Shown: positions 34,076 through 49,467 of the stretch, piece after piece
Numbering within the stretch: position 1 is the stretch's first letter
Layout of the letters: each line of letters begins with the position of its first letter
Origin: Brachyhypopomus gauderio
Lineage: Eukaryota > Chordata > Actinopteri > Gymnotiformes > Hypopomidae
Reading direction: 5' to 3'
Length of the DNA stretch: 64,000 nt
Assembly (NCBI RefSeq): GCF_052324685.1
Contig: NC_135221.1
Location: 5,155,739 to 5,219,738, forward strand
The notes under the pieces: generated by a model
Databases searched by the model: none
The model's input: only the letters and a program-made list of their open reading frames with translations
Told to the model about the DNA's origin: nothing
Translations under genes and position numbers: made by a program

Positions 34076-37000
34076 AGAAACAGCAGCAGGGACACTTGCG
34101 CATGACAGGGAGAGATCCCTCCAGGCGCTCCAAGAATGTAGATTGAATATCTCCACCAGCTCTTACATGGTTCCTACACTGGAGCCTTCTCACTTACTTC
34201 CTTGTTAAGATCTTGTATAAAGGTGCAGCGCATGGGCGAACTGTTATTGTCTTAACGGCGTCTGTGCTTATCTGCTCTTGTCTTCTCATCTTTGTTCTAT
34301 CCTTTCCTTCCCCACATCGTTCAGAAAGAGCAGATTTGACATTCCTAATATTTTTGTTCTATTTAGGAGGCTTCTTGTAAACGGTCGTCTTCAAACGTAA
34401 CCTGAGCAGAGAGAGAACTTGTGTTGCATTAAACCAAACGCATTTAAATCTGCCTGCCAAAGGCCATTCAAATATATTCAAATCTAAATGCTGGTTGGTT
34501 TGCCTATGACAAGGTGGATGTAAGCAGACACCACAGACCAGCTGTGCTAGTTTTGAGTTATTCTGTATTTGAATGTACAAGCCATAGCTAAGCAAATTGG
34601 TAGTAGGGGCAATAAAGGGGAAACTATAAAATCCCAGTTAAAAAAGTTATTGAGTGTTGCTTCAATCTCATCATGAAAGTGCCATCCTAAACATTCAGTT
34701 GAAGTGGCGTGGGGACTTGCCTGGAGGACGTGTTGACTGGCTTCCTGTTTCATGTGTAGTGTGGGCAAGGGCATGTCTGTGCATGTTACTGATGGCCATG
34801 CCGAGGATCCTATTGACGGCAAATAGCCGCGTTTGACGCCGTCTCTTTGGATAATTGGGGACGTTCTGCAGTAGTAATTTTGGCTAAGATTTTCTCCTTG
34901 GCTGCCATTTTGTGTTTTAAGAATCTTTTCCATCAATCACCCACTCGTAGAACATGGCACTTTTCCCTGCTGGAAACTCCCTTCTTAAGGTCCTTCTTGG
35001 ATGCTTGTGTTAGTCCTGTCGCTGACACTTGGCTGTAAGTTCCACTCTATTGAACCATGATGGCAAGTTGACTGTCTTTATTTACAGTAGCCTGTTTTTC
35101 TGGGTCACTGCAGTGGAGCTGTGGGCATTTGGTATTGAGCCCTGTGACATGTGATCTATTTAGCAGTGAATGTGCCCCTGGAGAGTCCTTGTGTAGAGTG
35201 GGGTCCTGGGCTGTTTGCTAGAGTGTGAGGGTAGCATCTCCTTCCCTCATTAACTTGGTAGTTAGCCTACACTTTAATTGGAACATTATCTTTGACATCA
35301 TGATGACGTTTGTGTCCCCTTCATATGTTGGTTGCCCCCCACAGGTGTTCCCTCTGGCAGTGATGTTCATTTTCTTTGCATATATTACTCGGATTTAGCA
35401 GAAACAAACCAGAGGTTTAAAGTATCTGTCTGCGAATTAAACTGTTTTAAGTTCCATTAAAATTACAACTTTTCTAGAAGTCATGGATTCTGTACTGGTT
35501 TTAACACTTTAACCTGGAGATGGATTAAATGAGTGGTGCTTAATTTTGTGTCTAGACTATATCTCAGGGAACTTTACATTTTGACAGTTTTTTTTGTCCC
35601 GTATTGTAGCTACAGTCTTGTAATATATTTTTATTTGGAATTTTAATCCAAGTTTAAACCAAAGTTTAAACGACGTAGCTATAAATTCTTAAGTTTATAG
35701 CTACATAAGAGCCATGTTGAGATGAATGTTTAATTATAGAACAAAATCATTCATAAATTGGATTAACTGATAACTGAATTTTGCCCTGCAGAATATTGAG
35801 CTCATAAAAAAAATCGCTAGCTGTTCCAAGTGCAGGTTGTTATTCAAGATGTTCAGTCATTCTAGGTAACCTGCTTTATGCTAGTGTTAAGCTCACTGCA
35901 ATGTAACAGCCCCTCACGGTGTTGCCACGGTCAGACCCCCGTGACCTACTTTGCCCTCGTGGTTGGCATAAAGAGAGAAGCGGTGGAAACGCTACTGCGA
36001 AGACGCTCGCGTGTTCCGCTGGCTTGAATATAATCTCTCGTATTCCGAGAGATTGAATATAATCTCTCGTATACGGAGCGCTTGAATGTAGTGGTGTTCT
36101 GGTGGAGGGCACCATCAGCTGACTCGTCCAGGGACGGTGGGAATGTTGGCACTTTGTTGCCCGGCACCTCTTGCCGAAGAGAGGCCTTTCAGCTCTGCTC
36201 TCCGCAACTGCTATCCCAGCTGTCCGCCTCAGATATTTATAACCGCCCAATTCTGATGTGACACGGGCAACTCGGCCTCCGCCGGGCAGGACAGGGAGAC
36301 ATCAGCGTTGGACTGGACATGTGGACACCCACGTTGTCCTGCCTCTCTGCTAGTGTGGCTTCATGCTTGGGAGTTTGGAATTTGTTCTGCTTAATGAGGT
36401 TTAGGCCTGGCCTCTGTACTATTTATTTAATTTATCTGCTTGTGTTTATTTTTTAGTTTGTTTATTTATATACCTCCTCCGTTTTGTAAAGGGAATGTAA
36501 AGATCTTTTTTTTTTCCCCTTTCCCCATCTAACCTATGTGACCTAATGCAGGTTTAGTTTCTTATTTTTTTATTTCAGCCTCTGTCCAATGAGTAAGAGA
36601 AACATTTAGACATCTATGATGGTCGGTTTCATAGAAGTTGTGTTGCAAGAATACGCGGCCCCATTCAAGCTCGGTCAGAAGCCGATCCTGACCCCCCCTG
36701 TGTGTAACCGACCTCCTTCCCACCATGTCAGCCTGCCGTCCAGGCCAGTGGAGCGGTGGTTTACTCGAAGGAATGACTGCTGCCAGCACTGTTGCTTCAC
36801 TGCCAGCGAAACATTTTGGCTGCGAGAGGCCCCCGTCTCCTGTTTCACATACCAGGGAAAATAGGCCAGACTCATTTTAGTTTCAATAATAACTCCCAAT
36901 AAGAATAACAACTGGATTTGTGTAGCTTTCATCCATTAACATGTCTTACATCCTTGAAATGGCTTAGCCCAGAGCTCCACTCCTCCACTCCTGCAGGGTT

Positions 37001-37727
37001 CAGGGTGCAGCACGCTGTGATTTAATCGCCAGTCGTCATCATCGTTAACTGATGAGTTGAATCGGACACACGGCAGTAGGGGACTGGCCAGACTTCTGCT
37101 TTGGACGTGTTCCTCCTCTAATCGTCTCCCCTTGTCCGCCCGAGGGTCAAGTACGTGGGCCCCGGTGTGCACGTGGACAGATTGGGGAAGTTCAGGGGGT
37201 GGATTCTGTGATGCCCCTCGGACAAACGCAGAGCGGACCGTAGGTTGTTGTCAGGAGGCGCGAGCCGGCCGCTCGCACGACAACAGGATGGCATGAGCAA
37301 ATCTTCCATTTCCTCTGCGCTGCTGTAATGTCAACGCAGTATTCGTCTTCCCTTTTGTCTTGCTCAAGGTTTAAGGAACTAATTGCAGAAAGCAGATATC
37401 CTGCACGTAAGGATGGATTTAAGCAGACGGCACATTCTGTCTGTACGCTCCCCGTGTCTGTGCTGAGCACCGGACAGGCAGACGTCTGTCTGGCTGTTGT
37501 CTTTTAAGACTTAAAAACCAGACATGCAGGGTGCATGTCTACCCCTCACTCACTCACTGCATGTCTCCAGGATCCAGCACGGAGGACTTTTGGTTGGTTG
37601 GGTTTTCTTTCCCTCCCTCCTCCCTCTCTCTCTGTCTGTCTTCTTTTTTTTTTTCCTGGCTCTGGAATTATATGAAAGATGCTTCTGGTGACTCTGCTTC
37701 TATTTTCTTTCTCTCGTTCTTTTTCAG

Positions 37728-37819
37728 GAGTCCAACAGGACTCCTTAGAGACCGACTGGAGCTGCATTACCCACGGCAGAGTCGTGGCCCGTTACCATTT
37801 TATAACGCTGCATTTGGAG
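37728..37819 (+). other. Candidate diverged sestrin exon
   Basis: A strong acceptor (ctttctctcgttctttttcag) precedes an open frame containing LLRDRLELHYPRQSRGPLPF, which faintly recalls the basic stretch and RGPSAFIPEKE of SESN3. Ending at GGA before GTCAGC would join 38134 in phase. The donor is poor, and the 5' phase does not match the 31588 exon. Treat as speculative. Confidence 0.2.
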
Positions 37820-38133
37820 TCAGCGTGCCGCAGTCCGGCCCAAACGCACTCAAACGGGCTACAGTCAAAATGGAAGCCTGAACTGTGGTGTTTTTTTTTT
37901 TTTTTTTTTCTTCTTAATTCAGTTTTGTGGCTGATCCGTTTTCTTCAGTGGTATAAAAGCACTTGTATTCATATCGCAGGCAGCATTGTTTGTCTCTTAT
38001 TTTACTGGTACTTTATGCGGGAGCTTTTTTTTTTTTTTAAGCCAGTCTTCAGCCACATGCGTTTTCCTTCCTTTTCTGTGTTTGGCTGCGTTATTTGTGC
38101 CGGGCTCACACTCGTGTTCTCTCCTCTGCGTAG

Positions 38134-41065
<2,932 letters not shown>

Positions 41066-41350
41066 ACGCCCGCGGGGCGCAGTGCGGAGGGAGACCGGGC
41101 CGGCGGGTGGAGCGGGCCAGAGATGGGTGGAGCGGAACAGGCTGGTGGGGAGCAGTACGTCCTGTTGTTGTTCACGGCTCCTGTATGTTCTCATTTTGAA
41201 AGATCACTGAAGCATGACCCAAGGTACTGCTGTGAAGAAAAGAAAAAAGAAAAACAACACAAAAAAACAAAAACCTTCAAGGTGACGCTTGGAGTTGGAA
41301 AAAACTAAATCTTACTTTTTGTCTGCATGTTGTTCCATTACTCCTTTATT

Positions 41351-41464
<114 letters not shown>

Positions 41465-43587
41465 CACACACGTATGTGTGTCCAGTGTGTTTTTCATTTT
41501 TTACTTTTCTTTGTTTGAATATCCTTGTTCCAGATGTGCAATTACTTTTATTCTATTACTGTTATTGTGAATAGTTTTTATCATTGTGTTTAGTGTTTTG
41601 TTGTTATTTTTGTCTGTTGAATCTGTGTTGACTGGGAGAATAGACGTCAGTGTGAGCTGTGTAGTATTGAGTGGTGAGACTGAGACAAAACAAGTGACTG
41701 AACTCTCCCAAATCAGAGTCTGTGTTTACCGAAGCTACGTGAACAGACGGATGATGATGGAATGTTTGACAAGGTTTCTGAATGTTTCATTTCGATTTAT
41801 GTTCAGAACAAGATACAACAGACAAGCTGGCAAAGATTACATGGCTATGAATTCGTTTTAATAGCACTTTTAAGATAATCACGTTTAGGCACCAAATACT
41901 CGCAGCAGCATCTGACTGATCTTGAAAACCATCGTAAAAGGATGTGCTGGTTGTGACTCCTTTTACATATCCAGATGTTCTGCTAACTCATCCAGCATTA
42001 ATGTGAATAACGAAGATGGTAAACACAAATCTGGGATTCAGAAGAGTCTGGCAGAACTTTCAAATGATTCTGTTGCATTTTAGGAATTTTTACTGCAAAA
42101 TAGTAACCTTACGATGTGCACTCCACCGACTATGGGGGTTTAGAATAAGCTTGTTTAATATTGAAACATATTGGTTTAGGTCAAATGAAGGATTTTGTTT
42201 TATTTTAAACTGATCTGCAAAACGGTTCAATGATATTTTGCCATCTGTGATACTTAAAAATGCGATAAAGGTCAGAGGTCAGCCTGCCGTGATGCTTCCT
42301 GTAATTGACCTGCACAATTTGTTTCCTTGCACTGGACTTTTTGCACAAAACCCCATAAGTGACCTGCATTGCCTCTGAGCAGCTGTTTTCGGAACAAATG
42401 ACCTGGTGAGGCCTAGATTCACTGGTACCACACTGATGCCATAGTTACTTTAAATGTTTTGGTTGTGGAAAAAAGCCAAACTTGATTATTTGGCTAGGTA
42501 AAGCCATGAAAGTATTGAAGCGTTGCGGTTTTCTACTGCTCATGTAAGGTACAGTAGGCAAAGAAACATGGGCACCATCATTGATTTGTTTTCTGATTTA
42601 TTTATTTTCCAACACATTGCATTACTATATCACTATGGCTATGTTCAGACTTTTTTATAGTACTCAAATTGGATTTGTATTTTCTTTTTTTTTTCTTTCC
42701 AAATCTGATTGGACTTAGGAATTTGGACAATAATATGGATTCGAACTGAAGTGTTGCAATGTTGAGAAGATGTGTAAGAGAGGGTAATTAATCATTTGAT
42801 TGCCTTTCTAAACATAGCCAGTGACAGTGTTGTTCATTTTTTTTGGTGGGGTGGGGGGGACAGATGGTGCTGAATCTCATAGCTGTCATTTGTAATGCGT
42901 TGTGGGATTCTTGGAAGAACTAGTAAGTGCATATCAGTAGGGCACCAAAACAAACGATTTTTCAGTGTGTGCTAAAATGTTTGGGGGGGGGGGCATACTT
43001 CCTAAATGCCGATTGAAAAACCTTTTGGAGAAGAGACTGTGTCATTTGGTCTCGGACTGTGGTTTCTGATGAACCACATCACGCGGCCACAGCCAGCTTC
43101 ATTAGCGCGGTGCCTTCAGCTTCTATCGGTAACGAACGTGGGCTGGTGGTGTCACTGGACCGGGTGGCGTTGGAGCGCTTGGGTGTGTTGGACTGGGCCC
43201 TGGTTTGTAGCGTGGCCACCACTTCTTATCGCATGGTGGTCAAAGCTGTGGACGAGGAGCTCGCAAGCAAGGACCGTTCATCCGTTTTGCTTGGAGAGGA
43301 CCAGCCGGCACACAAACGCAGCGCTTCTCTGCACCATCGGGCTGCTCCATGTTTTTATGGAGCTTGTGTGTGATGTTTGCCTGTCGTACCATCAGCGTGT
43401 CTTGATTTGGTTTCTCCCCGATTGCCTTTTCTGACGAGAAAGAGCAACAGCGGACTCCTTTCCCCTCCTTTTTCCTTTACAAACTCTCCTGTTGATGGAA
43501 GAACTTAAGAACTGTGGCACGGAGACCGAGAGACTGGACAAGCATGGCTTTTGCCAAGTTGATATTTACCACGTAAATGTAGGGATT

Positions 43588-43593
43588 AATAAA
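43588..43593 (+). terminator. Candidate poly(A) signal, sestrin
   Basis: AATAAA in attaataaatgaaaac context about 2.5 kb past the stop codon. Other signals may be used. Confidence 0.4.
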
Positions 43594-44113
43594 TGAAAAC
43601 AAACCAACAAAAAAGGTCAAAACTAGAAAAATCAAGCAAAAAAAAAAGTTTCTTCAAATATGAGCTTATTTTTTCTATAAAGATATGCTATACCACATGC
43701 GTGTCTCCTGTTGTGTGTTGTTTCTACCTGTTTTCTTGACTCTTGATCTGTGGCTCTGCAGTTCTTTTTTTTTAAATCCTAGTCTAAACTAGATTATACC
43801 TACCGTTGAGGTTCTGAATGTTGATGCTCCAGCATGGTGGTACAATACAACTGGTGGTTCCTCACCACTGGCCCAGTAGCCCCATCTAGTGGTAGGTACA
43901 TGACCTGCACTAAAGGGAGGCCTAAAAAATGACATAGCCTACCAACTGCAGAGGGCACGTTTTTAAAGTTCGTGTGATTTGACTGTCTATTTAAATAGTC
44001 TATTATTTGCGAAAAGTACGTTTGTGAATTCAAATATACTCTCGGACGTGCACCACAACCGGCTAAAAGCAGGTCTGAAAGTCTCACATAAAACGGCCAC
44101 TTTCTTGCACATA

Positions 44114-44386
44114 CATGGACGTAGTTTTGATTTCACAAGTGGGGGGGACACAACCTGGGGTGGCGAACTGTTAAGCGGGGGGGGGGGGGGGTGCTGCATG
44201 ATCCTAGTGCTAGATTTGTCGCTATTTGGATATTGGTTTTTTTACCGTTAAAAAGTGGGGGGGACATGACTTTGTCACTACTTAAATATTTGGTTTTAAC
44301 TGTAAAAACTGGGGGGGACCAAAACCGGCTTTTGAAAAAGTGGGGGGGACATGTCCCCCCCGTCCCCCCCCAAAACTACGTCCGTG
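44114..44386. mobile_element. G-rich MITE with perfect 8-bp TSD
   Basis: Termini catggacgtagttttg and caaaactacgtccgtg are inverted with one mismatch. The flanking duplication tgcacata is exact at 44106-44113 and 44387-44394. The interior repeats a tgggggggaca-type unit four or five times, with runs of 7 to 14 Gs, and ends in a C-rich complementary stretch. Eight-base duplication suggests a hAT-type insertion. Confidence 0.85.
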
Positions 44387-44394
44387 TGCACATA

Positions 44395-47300
44395 TTTCAG
44401 GCTGTTAATAAACCAGCTAGCATTACGGTTACACTTTTTTTTCTTATTTATCAAATTGTCTGTTTCCTTGCGGGCGACTGTCTCTGTTTCAGTCAGATGA
44501 TTCAAACGTACAGTTAAACCACAGCGACCCCCCTGCTGTCTAATCAACACGCTGCACGGGAGAACCTGCTGTCAGTTATGAGATACGACACTTCAACATA
44601 GGCAGAAACTCCTGAGTGCCTAACCACTCCAACGTTAAAGTGTATTAATACATTTTATTGAATATTACACTGGTACACGCTCATTCCAATGCCTATACCA
44701 TTAAACCACTTTTAACACGTGTATCAAAGTTACCAGGGGCTTTAAGTCAAGGCCCATTAAGGATTATTCATTTGTCTTTGGATTATTGAATTTATTTCTC
44801 ACCTCTCAGGTTTAGGGTAGTGTAGTGCTTAAATTGTTATTCTAATGAGGTTTTTAATCCTCGGTTATTTTTGATCAAAATGAATACAAATTAATATTTT
44901 CCAAGGTGCTCATGGTGTCTATCACTAGTTGGTCTTCTTGATTAATGCTACACTCATTTTGATAGCACTTTGGTTTACATCTGTTTTAAAGATACTTACT
45001 TGCTTTGTATGTTGAGGATGACAACCTGTTATTTCGTAAACATGAACAACACCAGAACAGATCACGTTGGTCCATCTGGGCCTGAGACTTTTGAACTCCC
45101 ATGTCTTAAGGCTATGTCTTAAACTGCCACAGATAAATAATGTATTGTTTATAGGAAACACCAAAGGAAAAATATGAAGCACTGCCTTAGAACACAAAAT
45201 GACATTAGAATGAGAACATGGTGGTGAAATTTTAAACAAAATTTTGGAAGAACCCACCTGGAATATTTTGCTTAAATACTTTAGCTTATGTAAAGGTGTA
45301 AAGAAACTAGACCTCAAGTCGTTTGTTTCCATTTCTCTAATCTACAGATTCAGTGCAGTTTTAGAAGGAATACTATGCAGGTATCATAGATCATCATATG
45401 ACAAAGTGCATATAAAGACAGATTCTCGCTGAACCTATCTGCCAGTATACATGCGAGACTGGAAATATCCATTTAAACCACCACTTGGTTATTTAACTAA
45501 GATGCCATTAATAAATATTTGATATAATCACAAAAGACAATATGAGTTACACAGATTAGGTTTATTTCAGTTATCCGTGACTGGTTTGACAGTCACCTCT
45601 GGCTAACATAAGAATGGCAGAGGAAAGGAAGAAAACACAATCAAATCAAAGCAGTAACGTACACATACAGTAAATTGGCTATGCACAACTCACCAATCTT
45701 TTATGATGCCCTCCCCCATTAAAAGCAAACAAAACTCATGAGCAAATCCTACCCATAAACTAACGTTTAGTTTCAACTGGATACGCAGCAGATTCTCTCA
45801 AGAGAAAAGAGGAAAAACTATAACAATTTTATACACAAAAAAGCTAATAGCAAAACAGGAAAATGTGATTTGGAGTCAAGGTATGGAAACTTCTATATAG
45901 AAAGTCTGCGGCCCTCTCTCAGGACTTCTGTGATGTTCACTCCTAATGTTCAACTAACCAGCTTCTCTCAACGGAACACTTCAAATAAAAATGCTGTTAG
46001 TCACTACACCCACTATTGGAAAAAAAGGCATATATTTTGTCAGTCACTTGGTAATTAAACCTATAGACTAATTTGACAGGCAGCCACGTTAATATTATCA
46101 TGTATCTAATACATCGTAGTCTGTGTGTTTTAGTATATAATCGCAGAGACTTGTCCCAATATGACCAATTCAATCTTTAAAATGATTGCTTTAAAATCAA
46201 CATATAAACTTGTACATCCAATTTTAGCACTACAGCCTGCTTGTCTAAATGTAGCCTAATGGTTAGTCTTATAATGCACATTGTAACCAAACGGCCACAT
46301 CACCATCATTCCAATGTTGGAAACATACAGACACCGCATACACACATGTAGCAAAAGCCCAAAACATAGAGACACTGCATACACACATGTATGACCAAGC
46401 AAAAGCTCAAAAGATGAGAGCAGTTATGTAAACGGTTAATTGAAATACAGATCAATAGCCATAACAAAATAACACTATGTTTCTTTCTTTTTTTGTTTCT
46501 TTTTTTTAAAAAAAAAGACTGATTTCAAGAACTGTAGTGCATTGTTACTTGATGTGTGGCGAGAGACTCATTCAATGGCTAACCCACCTCTGCATTCAAA
46601 TATTATTAGGATTCTACAAAATTAATTATATGTTGGGGATAAAATAGGTTATTTTATCTTTCTATTTTCTACATTTAGAAAATGTTGTGATGTGCTGCAT
46701 AAAATGATACAAGGCCCTAAAATCTAAATTATGGCCCTCTCAATTGTCATAGAAAACGTCTAGCACCGACCAATTGGATGAACACATATCCTGTGCAGAG
46801 AGCAGCATTAACAGTTCAAATCTAATATACAGAAGATATTACAGTTAAATGATGAAAAACGTCCAATCCATATAAACAATGTGAATGCAGAAAGAAGGAG
46901 TGAACCTGATCAACCTGATCAACCAATTAAGTGAAAAATGTCAAGATTTCTAAAACGGAATATTAAGATGAAACAAAGGGGAGGAGCAGAATGCGTCGCT
47001 CTAGACGAACATGCTATAGTGTTCATTGGCAGTTTTACAACGTCTGTCTAAATTCGGTAAATGCATATACGTTATGTAACTCCTCAAGTGGAACATAAGT
47101 CATACTCCTGTAATATGAAAACATTTAATTGATGGCTGGGTGACATTTAAAAATATCATCAAAGAGTTGTAATGTGATTATCTTGCCACTTCCTACAGGA
47201 AGTAATTTTTAAAATGTCTATTATTATTATAATTGTTATTATTATTGTATCATTAACATTATATGTATTATATATATTTATATATTTTTATTATTACATT

Positions 47301-49260
47301 TTAACCCTGAGAGTTAAACATTGCATTACTCATCCACTTTCTGCTTCATTAGCTTTTTTGTATCTCCAATTTTTTATATAAAGATGAAATCGTATCAATT
47401 TTCTGAATTGTCTGGCAAGTGTGATTGAGATCAATGCATCCTCGCCTTGATGGCATTATCAAATCAAGAGATCACATGGAAAACTCTAATTTGCAAAGCA
47501 CGTTATCGTGTTAAATGCACCCATGCAATCCATTTATTTGACAAAAGAAAATGTTAAATATTTTCTGAACAGGTTCAATTATGTAAAGCTTATCTACACT
47601 GCAATACTTTCATCTCAAGCCCAATCAGGCTGACATGCAGTTCTTAGTGTTCCTTTGGTTATGTATAAAATCTACATGCATCTCATCTTTTACAAAAATA
47701 AAAGATTACATAGAAAATGACCGTTAAAATGATCGGATCATTTATGCTGTTTTTTGTTTTTGTTTTTTTTTTTAAAAACACACATTAACAGTGTATTTTC
47801 TGATTAGTATGAATAGTCTAATATAGCCCCATCTAGAATGGATGCTGAAACTATAGTCAATAAACTCACTTTTTTGTTGTTTCTCTATAACAAATTTATA
47901 CAAAAGATGTTAGTACTATATAAGAGATAATCACTGAGAAAATAATGTCATGTGAACATTTTTCTGTAGCATCTGCTGACAAATGAACCTTTTGAATGAA
48001 ATTATTCAACGTTATTTTGGATTCTTTTCTCCATTTGCTGAATTTAAGCGCTTAAAGGTACTAGAAACATCAAACATCGCACAAAAAACTTCAGATATTG
48101 CATCCTGCAAAAGGGAACTCCATTTCTGATATCACTATGCCATTCAAATTGCTGGCAAGTGGTAAAAATCCACAGAAACAGAATAACTAAAATTCTATGG
48201 TAAAACCAAAATGCCCTGTGTATAATCACATTTCTTCATACGGTTAATAACAACACAATTTAAGAATAAGTGATCAAAGTCTCACTCAGTGATCTGCCTC
48301 AAGTCCTCAGCACACAAGGGAAACACACTTTCCTGAGCAGATGTTACAAATGCCAAACTAAAAGCTCATTAAACATCATAACAGTCAAACCAGCTTGAAA
48401 TATTTAATTTTAACTTCGTTTTGCCTCCTCCGTCCAAGAAAGAAAACACGAGTATACTTCGTACCACTGAGTCTGTGCTATTGGAGCACAGCTTCACTGT
48501 CCAACTACGTATTATGTTCTGGGCTCAGTAAATCCATACCAATTCAAACTCTATGGTGAAGATTGTGTTGTTGTTGACAGTGTTTCTGTGACATAATGCT
48601 GCCTTCAGGAGGTGGTCACAGAGTAGACAGGTGAGCTGGGTCACACACCTGTTCCACCAGTTCATTCAAGTGATCAATGCAGCATTTTTGTATTCTGATA
48701 TTCCATTCGTTTTCAGTTGCTGACCAATGTAGGAGGGTCCTCGCATTTAGTGGATCTGCAAAGTTTGATTCCCCTGGCCAAGTTAGTCTTGTCTTTAGAT
48801 AAAGGAAGAGGAGTACCATCTCAGTCCTGTGCTATTTTGGTATTAGTAGAAGGCAGTACTGTAATAAACATGATTAATAGTTTATTAGTTGTGCTTCTTC
48901 ACTACTGTCTTCTCTTCTTTTCTCTACTCAAGAACTCTGTCATCCGATAAAACAGCAACTTTGAAAAACCCTTGCAAATATTGTATGAAAAAAATTGATT
49001 TCAAGACATTGCCGGTGTTCTGTGTCTAGGTGTCCAATAGCCCACGTCCCCATACACATTGGCACTTGAATAAGACTCCACTCCACCCTACCACCCACAA
49101 AAAAGAAGCCCAAGTCTTTTTAGTATCTTAAACCAAAAATAATTAACGCTGATACAATGGCAGATGTAGGGGCAAATATTTCCCTGCAGGGGTAACATTT
49201 TAGGTAATGCACCACACGAGTATCCACCATTTTGTTACTTTGTTAGGGGTGAAGGGCTTT
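44395..49260. other. AT-rich region: foxo4 3'UTR and intergenic
   Basis: No coding signal. Part of this must be the foxo4 3'UTR, which runs toward lower coordinates from 49261; several TTTATT words (AATAAA on the minus strand) occur, for example near 47870, 45557 and 44651, and I cannot choose among them. A roughly 55-bp direct duplication lies at about 46325-46410. Confidence 0.45.
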
Positions 49261-49261
49261 C

Positions 49262-49446
49262 CTGCAAGAAGAATAGAGAGAAGAGTGATTAAACACCCTG
49301 CACTCGGACACGTTTCCCCTACACTGACATGGTACAAGGAGTTTAAAGGCAGGCTTATTATATCATGGAAGATAAAAAAAAATGTCTACTGTGTATCACC
49401 TGCAATTACTATTGTTGCTTAAAAAGCAAACGGGTATGCACCTTAC
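49262..49446 (-). other. foxo4 3'UTR intron (inferred)
   Basis: On the minus strand, 20 bases after the foxo4 stop the sequence reads GAGCAG|GTAAGG (donor at 49446), and 185 bases later CTTCTCTCTATTCTTCTTGCAG|G (acceptor, exon resuming at 49261). Mammalian FOXO1 and FOXO3 also have a final non-coding exon, so a 3'UTR intron is conserved in the family. Being less than 50 nt from the stop, it should not trigger nonsense-mediated decay. Confidence 0.65.
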
Positions 49447-49467
49447 CTGCTCCTATCTTTAGCAGAG

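Larger units (their letters stand above)
31654..38133. other. Sestrin first intron or upstream region
   Basis: About 6.5 kb between the CpG-rich promoter and the first certain sestrin exon. It includes the GCTAGC tandem tract at 31765-31860, a GC-rich 32.0-32.45 kb stretch, TG microsatellites (33928-33955, 34038-34072), an imperfect duplication of ttgaatataatctctcgtat at 36025-36090, and T-runs near 37890-37910 and 38025-38038. One low-confidence exon-like block lies at 37728-37819. Confidence 0.45.
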
